This document shows positions 1 through 8,329 of a stretch of 64,000 bases of DNA, piece after piece (the first letter of the stretch is position 1; each line of letters begins with the position of its first letter). The stretch is taken from contig JBBQWQ010000003.1 in the NCBI GenBank assembly GCA_038210445.1, forward strand, positions 124,001-188,000. Reading direction: 5' to 3'. Position numbers and translations under genes: made by a program. The notes below the pieces were generated by a model. That model saw nothing but the letters and a program-made list of their open reading frames with translations, did not search any database and was not told where the DNA came from. Origin of the DNA: JABFRG01 sp038210445 (GTDB taxonomy: Bacteria > Myxococcota_A > Polyangia > Polyangiales > Polyangiaceae).

Positions 1-2
1 GC

Positions 3-629
3 ACGTGCGCCGGCAACCTCTCGTGCAGCGGCACCACGTGCGCGTGCAAGCCCCAGGGGTGCAGGGAGCAAGGTGCCGAGTGCGGCCAGGTGGCCGACGG
101 CTGCGGCGGCACCACGCCTTCGTGCGGCACCTGCGCCGACCCCACCAAGCCCAACTGCGGCGGCGCGGGCGCCAACAAGTGCGGCGCCCAGGCCTGCGTG
201 CCCAAGACCTGCGGCGAGCTGGGCAAGAACTGCGGCCAGGTGAGCAACGGCTGCGGCACGCTCATCTCTTGCGGCGCCTGCACCGATCCGCAATCGTGCG
301 GTGGCGCCGGCATTGGCAACGTGTGCGGGTGTACGCCCAAGACCTGCGCGCAGCTCGGGAAGAACTGCGGCGACGTCCCCAACGGCTGTGGCGGCAGCGT
401 CAACTGCGGATCGTGCACCGCGCCCCAGACCTGCGCCGGTGCCGGCGTAGCATCGGTGTGCGGATGCACGCCCAAGACCATGGCCGTCGCGTGCGGCTCC
501 CGAGAATGTGGCCCCATCAGCGACGGGTGCGGAGGCTCCTATAGCTGTGGCAAGTGCGGGGGCAACCAACGGTGCATCGCCGGCACCTGCCAGGACCTGG
601 GCGGCACCTCCAGCGGCGCCATTCCCTGA
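3..629 (+). CDS. Cys-rich tandem-repeat protein, 5'-truncated by window edge
   Basis: The reading frame is open from the first bases of the window to a stop at 627-629, so only the C-terminal ~208 residues are visible. They form about three and a half copies of a ~44-residue Cys-rich unit of the form C-x-PKTC-x2-LGKNCG-x-V-x-NGCGG-x3-CG-x-C, with roughly ten cysteines per unit, and end in a short Gly/Ser tail. Such repeats are typical of exported, disulfide-stabilised adhesin or matrix proteins in myxobacteria; no catalytic motif is visible. The last repeat is degenerate (PKTMAVACG). Export cannot be verified because the N-terminus is missing. Downstream is a zinc-ribbon gene 21 bases away, on the same strand. 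Confidence 0.8.
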   Translation, partial: TCAGNLSCSGTTCACKPQGCREQGAECGQVADGCGGTTPSCGTCADPTKPNCGGAGANKCGAQACVPKTCGELGKNCGQVSNGCGTLISCGACTDPQSCGGAGIGNVCGCTPKTCAQLGKNCGDVPNGCGGSVNCGSCTAPQTCAGAGVASVCGCTPKTMAVACGSRECGPISDGCGGSYSCGKCGGNQRCIAGTCQDLGGTSSGAIP

Positions 630-650
630 CCCTTCCCCGAGGATACGTTC

Positions 651-1094
651 ATGCAGAATGCAGGTATTCAACGATGCCAGACGTGCGGCGCCAATCTGAG
701 CGTCCACGACCTGACCCGCGACGACTGCCCCTACTGTCGCACTGCGCTTCCCCATCGCGCCCGGGCCCAGCAGCAGGCGGCCCTGGTGCAGGAGATCATG
801 AAAGGGCACGGCGTTCACCCGGGCGCCTACCCGGGGCCGGGCATGGTGTTTGGCGGCGGCCACCCCATGCAAGTGGGCCACGGCGTGGTGGTGGCGCAAG
901 GGGTCGTACTCAACGTGGGTGTGCCGCAGTCGCCGCACATGGCGGCCCAAATGCAGGCCAACGCCTTCGCCCACGTGAACCAGATCCAAAGCACGGTGCA
1001 CAGCGCCGTTCGCCTGTGGCTCTTCGCCGCGCTCGGCTTCACCGTGCTGATCCTGGCGCTGGTGTTCGGCCTGGTAGCGTGGTCGATGACCTGA
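651..1094 (+). CDS. zinc-ribbon protein with C-terminal membrane segment
   Basis: This is a 147-residue protein. A CxxC pair at residues 9-12 and a second CxxC at 26-29 make a rubredoxin-like zinc ribbon at the N-terminus. A Gly/His/Val-rich middle contains several HGV repeats, and one hydrophobic helix (about residues 120-143, RLWLFAALGF onward) forms a C-terminal membrane anchor. The zinc ribbon should therefore face the cytoplasm if the tail is inserted in the usual tail-anchored way. The gene is followed after 23 bases by a same-strand gene of unknown function, so the two may be cotranscribed. I do not recognise a characterised family. Confidence 0.75.
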   Translation: MQNAGIQRCQTCGANLSVHDLTRDDCPYCRTALPHRARAQQQAALVQEIMKGHGVHPGAYPGPGMVFGGGHPMQVGHGVVVAQGVVLNVGVPQSPHMAAQMQANAFAHVNQIQSTVHSAVRLWLFAALGFTVLILALVFGLVAWSMT

Positions 1095-1117
1095 AATTCG
1101 TGTAGCCTGCTCGGCCC

Positions 1118-1999
1118 ATGGACCCCTACGCACCCATCGCTGGCATCTCCCTCGAACGCTACGCCGAGCTCGGCGCCGACATTACGGGCGTCTCCGACAA
1201 GGAGGAGATCGCGCGCATCGTGGAGAGCAAGGGTGTTGCCCGGGCAGACTGGGACGCGGCGGTGAGCGGCTGGACGGCGCGCATGCAAGACATGTCGCTC
1301 ATGGGGCAAGTGGCCACCGCCTACATGCCGCTCTATCAGGCGGCGCTCGCGCGCAAGCAGGCCTCTTCCGGGCAAGCAAAGCCCACGGTGACGTTCGAGG
1401 AGTACGTGGGCATGGCCGGCGCGGCCGCTGCCATCGGCTACGAAGGTATGCTCGGCTACTACAAAATCGACGGCGCCACCTGGACCCTCATCGCCGGCGA
1501 TTGGAATTCCAAGATTCCCACCAGCCCGCAGTACATGAGCTACGGCATGCTGGTGGAGCAGGAGTCGGCGCGGATTCGCGCCGGGGGTATGCCGCGGCCG
1601 GTGCAGATCGGCGGCGGGGCCGGAGCTCCGGCGGCGCAGCCGCACGCCCAACCTGCGCAGCCGGCCTATGGCGCTCCGCAGCAGCAGCCGCAACAGCAAC
1701 AGCCGCAACAGGCGTGGGGCCAGAATCCGTACGCCCAGCCCTCACCGGACCAGGCCTTTCTCAACCAGGCGGGTCACGCCGCCAACGCGTTCGCAGGCGC
1801 TGCAGCGGCGGGCTTCGGCGCCCTCGGCCAAGCCTTCAACTCCGCGGTGATGGGGCCCGGCTCGCGGGTCATGGTCACGTGGTCCGACGGCAACCGCTAT
1901 CCGGGCACCGTGGCCCAGCTCGCCAGCGGACAGGTGTACGTCACCATGTCCGATGGGCGGCAGCTCTGGGTGCCGCAGCACCTCGTCGCGGCGGTCTGA
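1118..1999 (+). CDS. hypothetical protein with polar Gln/Pro linker and SH3/Tudor-like C-terminus
   Basis: This is a 293-residue protein without a signal peptide. The N-terminal ~150 residues look alpha-helical and resemble the DUF6620-type proteins seen in Polyangiales (family assignment from memory, not verified). They are followed by a Pro/Ala/Gln-rich linker (about 165-215, with QQQPQQQQPQQ) and a short beta-rich C-terminal domain (about 240-290, SRVMVTWSDGNRYPGTVAQL), which has the look of an SH3 or Tudor barrel. The start at 1118 is an ATG 23 bases after the zinc-ribbon gene. It probably works with that neighbour as a cytoplasmic scaffold, but this is inference. It is convergent with the decarboxylase gene, only 6 bases away. 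Confidence 0.75.
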   Translation: MDPYAPIAGISLERYAELGADITGVSDKEEIARIVESKGVARADWDAAVSGWTARMQDMSLMGQVATAYMPLYQAALARKQASSGQAKPTVTFEEYVGMAGAAAAIGYEGMLGYYKIDGATWTLIAGDWNSKIPTSPQYMSYGMLVEQESARIRAGGMPRPVQIGGGAGAPAAQPHAQPAQPAYGAPQQQPQQQQPQQAWGQNPYAQPSPDQAFLNQAGHAANAFAGAAAAGFGALGQAFNSAVMGPGSRVMVTWSDGNRYPGTVAQLASGQVYVTMSDGRQLWVPQHLVAAV

Positions 2000-2005
2000 C
2001 CCTCC

Positions 2006-3415
2006 CTACGGCGCGGTCTCGGAGAGCGGCTCGTCGCTTCCGCGTGCCAGGGCGTCCACCAGCGCATCGACGTCGTCGCTCCGGGTGCGATGGTTGGTGA
2101 CGCACGCGCGAAGCACGCGGAGGCCACTCGAAAGACGCGCCAGGCTGGTCCAGGCATTGGCGCGCGAGAGCGCGGAGCGCCGCATCGCCTCCAGCCCTTG
2201 TCCACCTTTTGGGTGTGAGATACACGCAATCGGCAGCGGCGTCTGGTTCACCACCGTGAGGCCCGCGCGTGCGGCCTTTTCTCGTAGCTCCCGCCCCAGC
2301 GCGAAGAGCCTTTCGGTGATCTCCCGAAAGCCCTCCCAGCCGAAGAGCTGAAGCGGCAGGAGCACCTTGAGACCCATGCTCCGGCGCGACCACTGCAGCG
2401 AACGTGCAAACGCGTCGTCGCTCCCCCGCTTGGGCATGTAGCTGGCCGGCACCTGGAAGGCTTCCAGCAGCAGGCCGGGATGGCGCACGAAGAGCATTCC
2501 TGCGGCCATCGGGGCGTGCAGCACCTTGTGCGCGTCGCAGGTGAGCGAGTCCGCCGACTCGAGGCCGTCGAGGTGCTCCGCCGACTCGGGTGTGAGCGCG
2601 AGAATGCCTCCGTAGGCTGCGTCTACGTGGAGCCACGCGTTGCGCCGCTTCGCCATGCGGGCGAGCGTGGAGAGAGGATCGAGGGCCCCCGAGGTTGTGG
2701 TGCCGAAGGTGCCCACGATGAGCAAAGGCCGCTTGCCGGCGCGCTCGTCGCGCAGGAGCGCCGCGCTCAGGGCCTCGGGCCGCATGCGCTGGCATGCGTC
2801 GGCGGCGATGGGCCGCAGCGACGCGCCGCCCAGGCCGTGCGCTACCACGGCTTTGGCGAAGGAGTCGTGCCCCTCGGTCGAGACGTACACGCAGGGGTCG
2901 GCGTCGATGCCGCGCAGGCCCTTCTCGCGGTAGGCAGGAAAGGTCCGGGTGAGCGCGACCACCAACGCCGACGCGTTGGCCTCTGCGCCGCCGGACGTAA
3001 ACGTGGCGTCGGCGCCAGGCATGCGCAGGCGCTCGGCCATGGCCTCGAGGACGGCGTTTTCGGCGGCCACCGGGTAGGGCGCGCTCTGGGTGGTGGCGAG
3101 CTGGGGGTTGTAGGCCGCCACCAGCGCGTCGGCGAGGGCGCTCGCAGCCGTGGGGGCCGGGTTGAAGAGACCGAAGTAGCGGCGGGCAGTGACATGAATC
3201 ATGCCTTGGTCGAGCGCGGCCATGGTGGGGTCTACCAGATCCGCAAGCGTCTTTTCGCCGGCCCCACGGGCGCCGATGACCGGCGGCCCCTCCTCTCCCG
3301 CGGCTGCGCGCGGGTCGATGGGCAGGGCGTCGACGCGGCTGTCCAGGGTGGCCAGGCGTTCACCCAGGATGGAAAACGCCCGACGGACGTCGTCTGGGCT
3401 CAGCGTGAAGGGCAT
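2006..3415 (-). CDS. pyridoxal-phosphate-dependent group II decarboxylase
   Basis: The 469-residue protein matches the aromatic-L-amino-acid/glutamate decarboxylase (group II) family in length and order of motifs. TSGGAEAN near residue 150 contacts the PLP phosphate region, LHVDAAYGG near 265 carries the Asp and Ala that hold the pyridine ring, and the Lys in CDAHKVLHAPMAAG (about residue 298) is the Schiff-base lysine. It should be a cytosolic enzyme that decarboxylates an L-amino acid; the substrate cannot be read from the sequence. Diaminobutyrate, tyrosine/DOPA, tryptophan and glutamate are all possible. It is divergent from the FGE-like gene with a very short gap, and no pathway partner sits beside it. 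Confidence 0.9.
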   Translation of the reverse strand: MPFTLSPDDVRRAFSILGERLATLDSRVDALPIDPRAAAGEEGPPVIGARGAGEKTLADLVDPTMAALDQGMIHVTARRYFGLFNPAPTAASALADALVAAYNPQLATTQSAPYPVAAENAVLEAMAERLRMPGADATFTSGGAEANASALVVALTRTFPAYREKGLRGIDADPCVYVSTEGHDSFAKAVVAHGLGGASLRPIAADACQRMRPEALSAALLRDERAGKRPLLIVGTFGTTTSGALDPLSTLARMAKRRNAWLHVDAAYGGILALTPESAEHLDGLESADSLTCDAHKVLHAPMAAGMLFVRHPGLLLEAFQVPASYMPKRGSDDAFARSLQWSRRSMGLKVLLPLQLFGWEGFREITERLFALGRELREKAARAGLTVVNQTPLPIACISHPKGGQGLEAMRRSALSRANAWTSLARLSSGLRVLRACVTNHRTRSDDVDALVDALARGSDEPLSETAP

Positions 3416-3483
3416 CCCGACTCCGTAGCCGCTCTTTCATGTATCTTGAAGATCTTCGACCCCTCGTTCGTCCATCTGTATCC

Positions 3484-4872
3484 ATGCCCTCCCATCGAGC
3501 CCCCCGTAGACCCCGCGTGAAGGGGCTCAAGCGCACCGTCGCCTTTGCGCTGGTGTCGCTGGCGGGCCTGGGCATCGCCGGCAGCGCGGTGTGGCTTCAC
3601 CTTCGCGAAGGGGAGGGCGACGCCATCGACCGCTTCGCCCGCACCATGCAGCTGAAGAGCGACACCAATCGCTACGCGTGGCGCAGCGTCGACAAGAAGC
3701 ACTGGCAGGCGGTGGCCGCCGACCCTTCCGAAGACACCTCGGTCACCGACGATCGCGAGCGCAACCGCGGCGTCTGCGGCCCGGGCATGATCGAGGTGAA
3801 GGGCAAGCACCTCCTCGACTCCTTCGGCACCGATCGCAGCGGCGAGATCGAAGGCCTGCAGAACAAGACCTGCACCAACTGGATCAGCCGCGACTTTCCG
3901 GCGCGCTGCGCCGAGTTCGATCGCACCGCCTGGCTCGGGCTCTCGGAGAAACTGCCCACCCGCGACATGCGCTACTGCATGGACCGCTTCGAGTACCCCA
4001 ACGTGATGGGGCAGAACCCCATTATCGTTGTAACCTACACCGAAGCGACGGCGCTCTGCAAAGCCTCCAGCAAACGCCTCTGCAACGAGACCGAGTGGAC
4101 CTTCGCTTGCGAGGGCGAGGAGGCCATGCCGTACCCCACCGGCTACGTTCGCGACGCCGAAGCGTGCGTGGTGGACCAGCCCTGGCGGCCCTTCGCCGAG
4201 GGGGCGCTCTCGCCGCGCGACGGCGATCAGGCGCGCGCCGAGCTCGATCGACTTTGGCAGGGCCGCCCCTCCGGTTCGCACCCGAAGTGCAAGAGTCCGT
4301 TCGGCGTCTACGATCTCACCGGCAACGTCGACGAGTGGACCAAGACCGTTCGCACCGAGGGCTACGCGTCGGTGCTGAAGGGTGGCTACTGGGGGCCGGT
4401 GCGCGCCCGCTGTCGCCCTGCCACGCGGGCCCACGACGAATCGTTCGTGGCCTACCAGCAGGGCTTCCGGTGCTGCGCCGACGCACCCGCCGGAGCGTCC
4501 ACGCCTGCGCCCTCGGCCCCCTCGCCCCTGCCCGAGCCGGCGGAGGCCCTCGATGGCGGCGCGAGCGATGGCGGCGCGAGCCTCTCGCCCGACGCTTCAC
4601 CGCTTTCCACCGCCGCGCGCGCAGCGGAGGATGGCGGAGCCGGGGCTGGGCGCGTGGCTCCTAGCATTCCCACGACCTTTGCCGGCCTCTTTGGCGCCGG
4701 CATGGACGCCGGCGCACTCGAGCCGGAAGACTACCAAGACGAAGGCGAGACGCTGGCGAAGCGGAAGAAGGCGGTCGGCTGCGGCGGCAACGTGGCGCCC
4801 GACGCCTCGAGCGGATCGGTGCTGGCGGTAGCCATCGCGCTCCTCTGGTTTGGACGCCGCAAACGCCGCTGA
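3484..4872 (+). CDS. SUMF1/FGE-like protein with N-terminal anchor and MYXO-CTERM-like tail
   Basis: About 462 residues from the ATG at 3484; an upstream in-frame ATG at 3439 would add 15 residues but leaves only 23 bases to the divergent decarboxylase. A basic N-terminus precedes a hydrophobic segment (about residues 15-36). The FGE-sulfatase fold is recognisable from RYCMDRFEYPN, CNETEWTFAC, YDLTGNVDEWT, VLKGGYWGP and the closing QGFRCC. The two catalytic cysteines of true formylglycine-generating enzymes, expected in the stretch after the GGYW motif, are absent, so this is a non-catalytic or differently active member. An Ala/Pro/Gly/Asp linker leads to a C-terminal GCGG, hydrophobic segment and Arg/Lys cluster that matches the MYXO-CTERM sorting pattern. 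Confidence 0.85.
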   Translation: MPSHRAPRRPRVKGLKRTVAFALVSLAGLGIAGSAVWLHLREGEGDAIDRFARTMQLKSDTNRYAWRSVDKKHWQAVAADPSEDTSVTDDRERNRGVCGPGMIEVKGKHLLDSFGTDRSGEIEGLQNKTCTNWISRDFPARCAEFDRTAWLGLSEKLPTRDMRYCMDRFEYPNVMGQNPIIVVTYTEATALCKASSKRLCNETEWTFACEGEEAMPYPTGYVRDAEACVVDQPWRPFAEGALSPRDGDQARAELDRLWQGRPSGSHPKCKSPFGVYDLTGNVDEWTKTVRTEGYASVLKGGYWGPVRARCRPATRAHDESFVAYQQGFRCCADAPAGASTPAPSAPSPLPEPAEALDGGASDGGASLSPDASPLSTAARAAEDGGAGAGRVAPSIPTTFAGLFGAGMDAGALEPEDYQDEGETLAKRKKAVGCGGNVAPDASSGSVLAVAIALLWFGRRKRR

Positions 4873-4891
4873 GCACGTCGCTCCGCCGCGG

Positions 4892-5191
4892 TCAGAGCTC
4901 GTTCACGCGTGGGTCGTGCAGGTAGTGATCGGTCACTTCGTCGCCGCACTTCTGGACCACGTACGCTTCGCCCGTGGGCAGGGTGTGCTTCGCAAAGGAG
5001 CACGCTGGCCGCGCGTGGGTGACCACCGGCGCGTGCCGCACGACCGCCACGGTGCCGCACGTGATGACGATGCCCGCCACCGCCACGAAGAGGTGACCCC
5101 AAACAGCGCCCCGCAGGTGACGCCGGAAGCGCGCGACCTCGAGGGAGTCGTCGGGTAGCGGGGCAGGCGGCGCGGCGTGCCGGTAGGGCAT
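4892..5191 (-). CDS. small hypothetical membrane protein
   Basis: This is a 99-residue protein with one strong hydrophobic helix (about residues 30-50, AVWGHLFVAVAGIVITCG) after a Pro/Ala-rich, charged N-terminus. The C-terminal half contains two cysteines (PACSF and VQKCGD) that could form a disulfide if it faces the periplasm. It lies 49 bases downstream of the U32-family gene on the same strand and may be its last cotranscribed partner. I recognise no family. The opposite strand also carries an open frame, but the membrane helix and frame-consistent composition favour this strand. Confidence 0.55.
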   Translation of the reverse strand: MPYRHAAPPAPLPDDSLEVARFRRHLRGAVWGHLFVAVAGIVITCGTVAVVRHAPVVTHARPACSFAKHTLPTGEAYVVQKCGDEVTDHYLHDPRVNEL

Positions 5192-5240
5192 GGAGGGGCG
5201 GACAGCCGACCCCGTAAGAAGTTCCGGGACGCAGCCGCAA

Positions 5241-7718
5241 TCAGGCCAGGACGCGGAGCGAGCCCTTGACCACGCCGTAGCCGCCTTCGGTGCGGAGCTC
5301 GGGCAGTACGGCGATGGGCGAGCGCCTTCCGGCTACGAGATCGCGGTACAAACCCACCAGGCGACGGACGTCGTCGGGGGTCTCGCGCACGACCTCCAGG
5401 CGAAAGCGTGCGACGCCGCGGGCCACCAAGGCCGGCACCAGGGTTGCGGCAGTCTGAGCCCGGGCGTGGAACACGGTGTTGCGGCAGCCAACGTCGGCCT
5501 CTACCGGGTGGTCCATGCCTGCGCGATCGCGCAGACTCAGCTGATGCCGATCGCAGGGGCGGCCGCAGGTGCGGTGGTCCTTGCCGGTAGAGAGCAGCGC
5601 CGCGAACACGCAGTGCTCCATGTGGAAGAGCGGCATCGGGTGGTGCACCACCACCTCGGCCCGGGTCGCCAGGTCTGCGTCGTCGAGGAGGGCGAGCAGC
5701 TGCGCGCCGTCGAGATCGAAGGAGGGCGTGAACACCGAGAGGCCGCGGCCCAATACCTCGCGGGCGGCGATGCGGTTGGTGATGTTCAGGGAGAAGTCGC
5801 CGATGTTCTCGAAAGGCAGAGCTTCTGCGCCCCGGCCCGCCTCGTACAGCGCGCCCAACCCTCGCACCAGCACGGCGTCGGGCCCGAGGGCGGCGAGAAA
5901 CCGGTCGATCTTCTCTTCTGCCGGCTTGCGAATGCGCGGAGGAGCCAGTGTAATGTGCACGTTTCCTGCAGCGCGCAAGGCACGCACGGCTTGGCCAGTG
6001 CCGGTGAGCTCGAGGAAGTCGAGGCCCACGCCATCGGCGCCGGCGAGGGCGGCCGCCTCGGCTTGCGCCAGGTTTCGGCACAGCACGAAGATGCCTCGGC
6101 TCTTCGAAGGCGGTGCGAGCGGCCGATCGCTCGCCAAAGTGGCGAGCGTCGCCAGCGGCCTTACCTCGTGGGCGCCGCCCACCGACTGCTCCAGCAAGGT
6201 CGCGAGTCGCCGCCGCAGATCGTTGAGCACCGTGGGCGAGATGAAGGCGCCGGGAGCCACCTTCACGGTGAGGCTCCCCAGAGTGAACGGCGTGTCGCCC
6301 AGCTTGCCGACCTTGTCGCGCAGCAGCGTTTCGTCGAGGCCGCGCTTTTGCGCCGGCTCCAGCACGGCATCGCTGCGAATCTCGGCTCGATGGCCGCGGT
6401 CGGACGTGGCGCGCAGGGTGAGCGGCCCGCCCAGCTCGCCCTCGGCGGTGACGTCGATGGTGATCTTGGCTGCCTCGAGCTGCCGCGCGGCGGCTTCGGC
6501 CTTGGGCGCGTCGGTGCGGAACACACGGCGCCCGGTCACCGCTGCCTCCAGGTTGCGATCGGGGCCGAGCCATACGAGCGCCTCGTCGCCGACCTCGGCA
6601 GCATCGGTTTCTTCGCCGCCCACCGCGATGGACCAGATGCGCCCGCCGATCTCGCCTTCGCCCGCGAAGCCGCCCTGCACCAGGAGCCCCTCGCCGCGCA
6701 CGATGCGCCGCTCCAGGCTCACCTTGAGCTGGAGCTTGCCACGCTGCCGTTCGGTACCCAGCACCGCGCCCACCCGCACGCCCCGGTGATCGCAGGTGCT
6801 GCCGTCGACCAGCCGCTGATGGTCGACGCCGCCGAAGAAGCCCACGTCGGAGCCGCGGCTGAAGGTCTGGAGCGCGAGATCGCGCGCGTCCGCGAGATCG
6901 CCCGCCAGCCCTTCCATCGCCGCGTCGATGGCCTTGCGATACAGCGTGACGGTGGCGGCCACGTATTCTGGGCCCTTGAGACGCCCTTCGATCTTGAGCG
7001 AACAGACCCCGGCGGCGATGAGCGCGGGTACCATGCTCGACGCTTCAAGGTCTTCGGGCGACAACAGGTAAGCCTTGTCGCCCAGATCGCGCAGCACGCC
7101 GTCGACCACCAGCTCGTAGGGTAGGCGGCAGGCCTGGGCGCATGCGCCGCGGTTGGCGCTGCGCCCGCCGATGGCCTCGCTGGTCAGGCACTGCCCCGAG
7201 TAGGCGATGCAGAGCGCTCCGTGGACGAAGACCTCGAGCTCCATGTCGGTTCCGGCGCGGAGCGCGCGAATGTCGTCCATCGACAGCTCGCGGGCGAGGA
7301 TTACCCGCTTGGCGCCCAGCTCTTTGGCCAGCTCGCAGGCGGCGGCGTCGGTGCAGGTCATTTGCGTCGAGGCGTGAATCGGCAGCGACGGGGCGATCTC
7401 GCGTGCGAGGCGCGCCACGCCCAGGTCTTGCACGATGACCGCATCGGCGCCGGCGTGGGCCACCATCTCGATGGCGCTCCGCATGCGGTCGAGCTCCTCG
7501 TCGAACACCAAGGTGTTCAGCGTCACGTAGCCGCGCACCCCGTGGGCGTGCAGGTACCCGATGGTCTCGGCCAACGTGGCTTCGTCGAAGTTCTTGGCGC
7601 GCGCGCGCGCGTTGAAGTGCGAAAGCCCGAAGTAGACGGCGTCGGCGCCCGCGCGCACCGCCGCCTCCATGCTCTTGCGATCGCCGGCGGGGGCGAGAAT
7701 TTCCGGACGTTTGGCCAC
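5241..7718 (-). CDS. peptidase U32 family protein, RlhA (YdcP)-like
   Basis: The 825-residue protein starts with EILAPAGDRKSMEAAVRAGA, the hallmark N-terminus of the U32 family. The U32 signature appears near residue 165 as EVFVHGALCIAYSGQC followed by further cysteines (RGACAQACRLPYE), which in this family bind an iron-sulfur cluster. A long C-terminal region contains a second U32-like segment (FHMEHCVFAALL with RTCGRPCDRH), as in the longer two-part members. E. coli RlhA/YdcP introduces 5-hydroxycytidine at 23S rRNA C2501, and this protein is the likely equivalent, although U32 proteins also serve tRNA and ubiquinone hydroxylation. The start is GTG at 7718. A small membrane protein follows. 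Confidence 0.85.
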   Translation of the reverse strand: MAKRPEILAPAGDRKSMEAAVRAGADAVYFGLSHFNARARAKNFDEATLAETIGYLHAHGVRGYVTLNTLVFDEELDRMRSAIEMVAHAGADAVIVQDLGVARLAREIAPSLPIHASTQMTCTDAAACELAKELGAKRVILARELSMDDIRALRAGTDMELEVFVHGALCIAYSGQCLTSEAIGGRSANRGACAQACRLPYELVVDGVLRDLGDKAYLLSPEDLEASSMVPALIAAGVCSLKIEGRLKGPEYVAATVTLYRKAIDAAMEGLAGDLADARDLALQTFSRGSDVGFFGGVDHQRLVDGSTCDHRGVRVGAVLGTERQRGKLQLKVSLERRIVRGEGLLVQGGFAGEGEIGGRIWSIAVGGEETDAAEVGDEALVWLGPDRNLEAAVTGRRVFRTDAPKAEAAARQLEAAKITIDVTAEGELGGPLTLRATSDRGHRAEIRSDAVLEPAQKRGLDETLLRDKVGKLGDTPFTLGSLTVKVAPGAFISPTVLNDLRRRLATLLEQSVGGAHEVRPLATLATLASDRPLAPPSKSRGIFVLCRNLAQAEAAALAGADGVGLDFLELTGTGQAVRALRAAGNVHITLAPPRIRKPAEEKIDRFLAALGPDAVLVRGLGALYEAGRGAEALPFENIGDFSLNITNRIAAREVLGRGLSVFTPSFDLDGAQLLALLDDADLATRAEVVVHHPMPLFHMEHCVFAALLSTGKDHRTCGRPCDRHQLSLRDRAGMDHPVEADVGCRNTVFHARAQTAATLVPALVARGVARFRLEVVRETPDDVRRLVGLYRDLVAGRRSPIAVLPELRTEGGYGVVKGSLRVLA

Positions 7719-7771
7719 GCCCGTCTGTAGCCCAGTTTCGTTCTTTTCGCGAACCCGCGCCGGCGCGACGC

Positions 7772-8329
7772 TCAGCGGCCTGCGTCGCCCCCCGCATCGA
7801 GGGGGCCCGCATCGAGGCGAGCCGCGTCGCCGACGTCGGCATTGGCATCGGCAGCCGCGTCTGCACCGGCGTCGGCCTTCTTCTCTTCGGCGTCTTCCTT
7901 GCAGCGGTCGATGGTGGGGAAGGTGGCGTCTTGGGCCACAACATTCACGGTCAGCGCAAACGTCTGCGCGGCGTCGTCGTCGTCCTTACAGGTGAAGGAG
8001 ACCTCGCCCGCGCCCACCGCTTTGCCGAGGATGAGCGCCCGCGGGTAGGCGGGGTTCGAGAGGTCCATGCTGATGACCCCCACGTTGCCGACGCCGCGAA
8101 TCTCCGAGCACGACTCGATGCGATAGTTGGCGAGGCGAATCGTGAAGTCCTCCGCGATGCCTTCGCGAATGGCGACCGGTGCCTTGTACTGCCGCTCGCA
8201 GAGGGTACGGTTGTCGAGCGACCAGAGCGACACATGGGGTGGCGATTTGCTGCAGGCGACCAGCGTCGCGGCCAGGCCGAGCCCGGCCAGTGCAGCGCCG
8301 TAGCGAGCGAGAACGGTGCGCGGGCTCAT
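7772..8329 (-). CDS. hypothetical lipoprotein
   Basis: This is a 185-residue protein with a lipoprotein signal (TLVAC, Cys at residue 26). The mature part has four further cysteines (TLCERQ, SCSEIRG, FTCKDD, DRCKED), so a disulfide-bonded secreted fold is likely, and an Ala/Asp-rich acidic tail (about residues 155-185). The start ATG overlaps the stop of the upstream lipoprotein gene by 4 bases, so the two are translationally coupled and probably function together at the cell envelope. No known domain was recognised. Confidence 0.75.
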   Translation of the reverse strand: MSPRTVLARYGAALAGLGLAATLVACSKSPPHVSLWSLDNRTLCERQYKAPVAIREGIAEDFTIRLANYRIESCSEIRGVGNVGVISMDLSNPAYPRALILGKAVGAGEVSFTCKDDDDAAQTFALTVNVVAQDATFPTIDRCKEDAEEKKADAGADAAADANADVGDAARLDAGPLDAGGDAGR

